Source of the DNA: a virus
Virus record (IMG/VR): IMGVR_UViG_3300009431_000138
Location: 1-23,839 of that record
Strand: one strand, 5' to 3'
Length of the DNA stretch: 23,839 bases
Below the pieces are notes generated by a model. That model saw nothing but the letters and a program-made list of their open reading frames with translations. It was not told the origin of the DNA and searched no databases. This document shows, in pieces, positions 21,715-23,839 of this stretch (positions are counted from its first letter, which is position 1; each line of letters starts with the position of its first letter). The position numbers and the translations under genes are program-made.

Positions 21715-22451
21715 TGCAGAAGCATGAATTCGACGAGATCTGGGAGAAGGTGATCGCCCAGCACTGGAACTATGGCCGGAACGACGCCGGCATTCTCTGG
21801 AGCCACAAGCAGCAGATGCTGCTGGATATCCCGGTGAGCATCTTCAAGGCGGTGGCCATGGAACTCGTCGTGGGCGGGGACAAGAAGCCGAGGCTCGAGG
21901 ACTTCGTGAAGCCCGCCTATGCGCGCCACCTGGACGCGGTGGGCTCGTTTCGGGACCGGGAGAATCCCTGGTGGGATCTGCCGCGTGGCTTCCGGGAGCT
22001 GGTGCGGGATTTCGAGGAGGGGCAGATCGACATGGTCCGCCTCATCGAGCCGCGCGAGGACCGGGGGCCGAACTTCCAGATCCGCGGCGTCGGCACCGAC
22101 GATCATGGCCGCAACTATGGCCTCCTGGTCGAAGACGTCGGCGACCGGAAGAAATTCGTGATCAAGCCGGACCAGGCGGGGCTCTTCGAGACCTTCGAGT
22201 CGGAGGAGCTCGTGAAGAGAAAGGCGCGGATCCAGGCACGCGACGAGGCGGCGCGCAAGCGCCAGAAGGAGATCGACCAGCGCCTGCTCGCGTCGAAGAA
22301 GCTGGCCAAGGGCCGGCACATCCCGAAGCCGGTTTTGCCGAAGACCGTCGGCCAGGCCCTCGAGAACCTGCCGGTGCCGGCGGCGAAGAGCGCCGAGATC
22401 CCCGAGGAGGAGATTCCATTCGCCGCGACCGCGGCCAGGGAGGGAGCATGA
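21714..22451 (+). CDS. Replication-associated protein of unknown family
   Basis: This 245-residue soluble protein is tightly packed between the early hypothetical gene and the RusA gene. The N-terminal domain (about 1-65; EFDEIWEKVIAQHW, then LLDIPVSIFKAVAMELVVG, KKPRLEDFVKPAY) has the general look of helicase-loader/G39P-type N-terminal helical domains, but the match is weak. A middle beta region with NFQIRGVGTDDHGRN and a C-terminal Lys/Arg helix (KRQKEIDQRLLASKKLAKG) follow. It lies three genes after the replication initiator, which fits a helicase-loading partner (inference). Confidence 0.55.
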   Translation: MQKHEFDEIWEKVIAQHWNYGRNDAGILWSHKQQMLLDIPVSIFKAVAMELVVGGDKKPRLEDFVKPAYARHLDAVGSFRDRENPWWDLPRGFRELVRDFEEGQIDMVRLIEPREDRGPNFQIRGVGTDDHGRNYGLLVEDVGDRKKFVIKPDQAGLFETFESEELVKRKARIQARDEAARKRQKEIDQRLLASKKLAKGRHIPKPVLPKTVGQALENLPVPAAKSAEIPEEEIPFAATAAREGA

Positions 22452-22879
22452 GCACAGAGCGCGTGATCGAGTTTTTCGTCCCGGGCATCCCGGGCCACTA
22501 TACCCCGAGGAAGACCGAGAACTATGAGAGTCTCATCCGGGATGCCTTTCGCGCGGCCAGCCCGCACTGGAGACGGCCGCATGAAGGGCCGATCTTCCTG
22601 GAGGCCATTGTGATCTTCCCGATTCCGAAGAGTTGGCCGAAATGGAAGCGAGAGCTCGCTGAGAGCGTCGGCCTGGCGCATACGACTCGACCCGATTGCG
22701 ACAACATCGTCAAGGCCGTCACCGATGCCTTGAACGCGGTGGCATTCCGGGACGATCGCCAGGTGGCCACGGCGGTGATTCAGAAAGTCTATGGAGCGTG
22801 CCCGGGACTGAAAGTGAAGATCGAATTGATTCCGTTGCTCGAGCGGAGGATCGGGTGGCCGCCGTGGAGGAAGATCTGA
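22448..22879 (+). CDS. rusA: RusA-like Holliday junction resolvase
   Basis: This 143-residue protein has the RusA pattern: a beta-rich N-terminus (EFFVPGIPGHYTPRK), AIVIFPIPKSWPKWK, then TTRPDCDNIVKAVTDALN with the metal-binding Asp83 and Asp85, and VAFRDDRQVATAVI with further Asp residues. RusA dimers cut Holliday junctions to resolve recombination intermediates of phage replication. It overlaps the previous stop (ATGA), and the next gene starts within its stop (TGATG). Confidence 0.9.
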   Translation: MSTERVIEFFVPGIPGHYTPRKTENYESLIRDAFRAASPHWRRPHEGPIFLEAIVIFPIPKSWPKWKRELAESVGLAHTTRPDCDNIVKAVTDALNAVAFRDDRQVATAVIQKVYGACPGLKVKIELIPLLERRIGWPPWRKI

Positions 22880-23079
22880 TGGGGATCAACTACTTCTGGC
22901 ACAGGGACGTCTGCCCGCACTGCGATCGGCCGGCGGAGATTCGGCACATCGGGAAGAAATCGGGCGGCTGGCAATTCGCCTTTCGGGGATATTATGAGCC
23001 TTTTCTCCTGATGAGCTGGCAGGACGTGCTGGCGAGTTCTGGGCAATCCGCCGCGCTGTGCCAACCGATATGCCGCTAA
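22879..23079 (+). CDS. Small zinc-knuckle phage protein, possibly frameshifted at the C-terminus
   Basis: This 66-residue protein overlaps the RusA stop by TGATG. The N-terminus (GINYFWHRDVCPHCDR, then HIGKKSGGW) fits a phage family characterised by G-T-N-Y-Y, a C-x2-C pair and H-I-G-K-S-S-G-G-W. Family members are usually longer, around 100 residues or more. Here the frame ends after SAALCQPICR, while the -1 frame is open from 22998 to a stop at 23151-23153 that abuts the next ATG. A frameshift or sequencing error near 23000-23040 would restore a normal-length protein, but this is not certain. Confidence 0.65.
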   Translation: MGINYFWHRDVCPHCDRPAEIRHIGKKSGGWQFAFRGYYEPFLLMSWQDVLASSGQSAALCQPICR

Positions 23080-23153
23080 CGTGGCATGCAGACCGCGAGG
23101 ACTTCACCATCATTGCCAAGGCCAGCGCTTGTGGCGCTACAGAAGGAGACTGA

Positions 23154-23375
23154 ATGGACGAAGCGCATGGACGAGTTCTGACCGGCTGGAAGCAGATCGG
23201 AAAATACCTCGGTCTGTCGCCTAAGACGCTGCGTCGGTTTGAGCGGGAGCAGGGGCTGCCGGTCTACCGTCGCGGCCGCACGGTGTTTGCGCACACCGCT
23301 CAACTCGACGTCTGGCTGAGCGGGAATAAAGGGACAATTGCGGACATAAGCAGGCAACTTGGGACAACCCCTTGA
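23154..23375 (+). CDS. MerR/AlpA-type HTH protein (candidate excisionase or small terminase-like)
   Basis: This 73-residue protein is a compact HTH of the AlpA / MerR-like type: GWKQIGKYLGLSPKTLRRFE (helix-turn-helix), then REQGLPVYRRGRTVFA and QLDVWL. Proteins of this type act as excisionases, transcription regulators, or the Nu1-like DNA-binding end of small terminases. It is the last gene of the early operon and lies just before the HNH and packaging region. The ribosome site is AGAAGGAG at 23141-23148. Either excision factor for the serine integrase or packaging-related role fits. Confidence 0.7.
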   Translation: MDEAHGRVLTGWKQIGKYLGLSPKTLRRFEREQGLPVYRRGRTVFAHTAQLDVWLSGNKGTIADISRQLGTTP

Positions 23376-23403
23376 CAACCTGCGCATTCTGGGGCACTAC
23401 TTA
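23372..23403 (+). promoter_or_regulatory. Possible promoter before the packaging region
   Basis: A perfect -35 TTGACA at 23372-23377 is followed by only weak -10 candidates (CACTAC at 23395, TACTTA at 23398). With a start near 23408 and the terminator at 23436-23473, it would give a very short transcript unless the terminator is bypassed. Confidence 0.3.
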
Positions 23404-23435
23404 GGCGATTGATCCGGGGACGCCCGGAAGAGTTT

Positions 23436-23473
23436 AGCCCTCGACCCTAGTACTAGGGGGTCGAGGGCTTTTT
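23436..23473 (+). terminator. Strong intrinsic terminator at the end of the early operon
   Basis: The arms AGCCCTCGACCC (23436-23447) and GGGTCGAGGGCT (23458-23469) pair over 12 bp. Inside the loop the palindrome CTAGTACTAG extends the stem, with two unpaired G on one side. The T tract 23469-23473 follows at once. It closes the early operon before the HNH gene. Confidence 0.9.
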
Positions 23474-23490
23474 CTTTCGCCTGAGACTAC

Positions 23491-23802
23491 ATGCCACAGA
23501 GAGCAGCCTCACACCGGGCACGAATGCGGGGGACGCTGCCGCGCATTCCAGAGGACCGACCGAGTGCGGCAAAGCGCGGCTATGGCCGGCGCTGGCAAAA
23601 GCTGAGAGCGATGCAACTGCGGCGCGAACCGCTGTGCCGGACATGCAAGGGAATGGGCGAGGTGGTCGTCGCGACGGAGGTCGACCACGTGGTGGCCAAG
23701 GCGCGCGGGGGGATCAACTCGCTCGGCAACCTGCAGAGCCTGTGCCACATGCACCACTCCCAGAAGACGGCACGCGACGACGGAGGGCTCGGGCATGGGT
23801 AG
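23491..23802 (+). CDS. HNH endonuclease of the packaging region
   Basis: This 103-residue protein has a Cys pair (CRTC, 49 and 52), the HNH core VDHVVAKARGGINSLGNLQ (Asp65, His66, Asn80) and a second zinc half (CHMHH). Phage HNH proteins beside terminase genes, such as HK97 gp74, are known to assist terminase cutting at cos. The start at 23491 has no clear ribosome site; ATG 23524 is an alternative. Its place at the start of the packaging block is typical. Confidence 0.85.
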   Translation: MPQRAASHRARMRGTLPRIPEDRPSAAKRGYGRRWQKLRAMQLRREPLCRTCKGMGEVVVATEVDHVVAKARGGINSLGNLQSLCHMHHSQKTARDDGGLGHG

Positions 23803-23820
23803 GGGGGTAGAAATCTCTAC
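23802..23820 (+). other. Possible cos-like motif after the HNH gene
   Basis: A run of six G (23802-23807) is followed by the inverted repeat GTAGA-AATC-TCTAC (23807-23820). Similar G-runs with a short AAATCT(C)TAC element are familiar from the HNH-terminase junction of other phages. The assignment rests on recollection and place and is uncertain. Confidence 0.35.
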
Positions 23821-23839
23821 AGCCTGGGCCACAGTAGAC

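Overview
The window is about 23.8 kb of a temperate tailed phage with a long non-contractile tail (siphovirus, Caudoviricetes). The host is a high-GC bacterium that the sequence does not name. Evidence for a phage is the ordered head-tail connector, closure, gp10, tail terminator, tail tube, G/GT chaperone and tape-measure block, plus a CI-like S24 repressor, a large serine integrase, RusA and an HNH protein. Pro/Thr low-complexity tails and a secreted beta-sandwich-like protein would fit an uncultured planctomycete-like or similar host, but that is only an impression. No rRNA, tRNA, CRISPR array or insertion sequence was seen.

Layout. (1) 1-7449, +: late structural genes, with a lambda-type -1 frameshift (GGGAAAC at 2696-2702) joining the two tail-assembly chaperone frames. 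It ends with a tail-tip protein carrying a Thr/Gly/Asp repeat, a Thr-rich stretch and a C-terminal beta-sandwich-like region. (2) 7465-11464, +: an accessory cassette of one unknown protein, a three-domain glycosyltransferase and two SAM methyltransferases. (3) 11480-12860, +: small membrane proteins, probably holin, lipoprotein/spanin and others. (4) 12930-16055, -: the lysogeny operon repressor > secreted protein > serine integrase. (5) 16056-16441: control region with a near-consensus rightward promoter, operator-like dyads and a leader ending in an intrinsic terminator with competing hairpins. (6) 16442-23375, +: tightly overlapping early genes, including HTH regulators, zinc proteins, a lytic transglycosylase, a single-strand-annealing type protein, a replication initiator, a DUF4031-like protein and RusA. 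A strong terminator lies at 23436-23473. (7) 23491-23839: an HNH packaging endonuclease and a possible cos-like motif.

Because phage genes flank the integrase on both sides and the window runs from the early operon towards packaging genes, it reads like a circular or virion-form genome rather than a prophage opened at an att site beside int.

The most interesting idea is a self-contained virion glycosylation system. The first domain of the glycosyltransferase has GT27-like (polypeptide GalNAc-transferase) features: DDGS, DAH, and a GHxFR...PY element. Its last domain is of the TOD1/MUCI70 (DUF616) type. The two structural proteins that carry mucin-like Thr/Ser/Ala/Pro stretches (tail tip and head closure) lie in the same transcription unit, and two methyltransferases follow that could cap sugars. 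Second is the attenuator-like leader in front of the early operon. Third is a secreted protein placed between repressor and integrase, a likely lysogenic-conversion gene.
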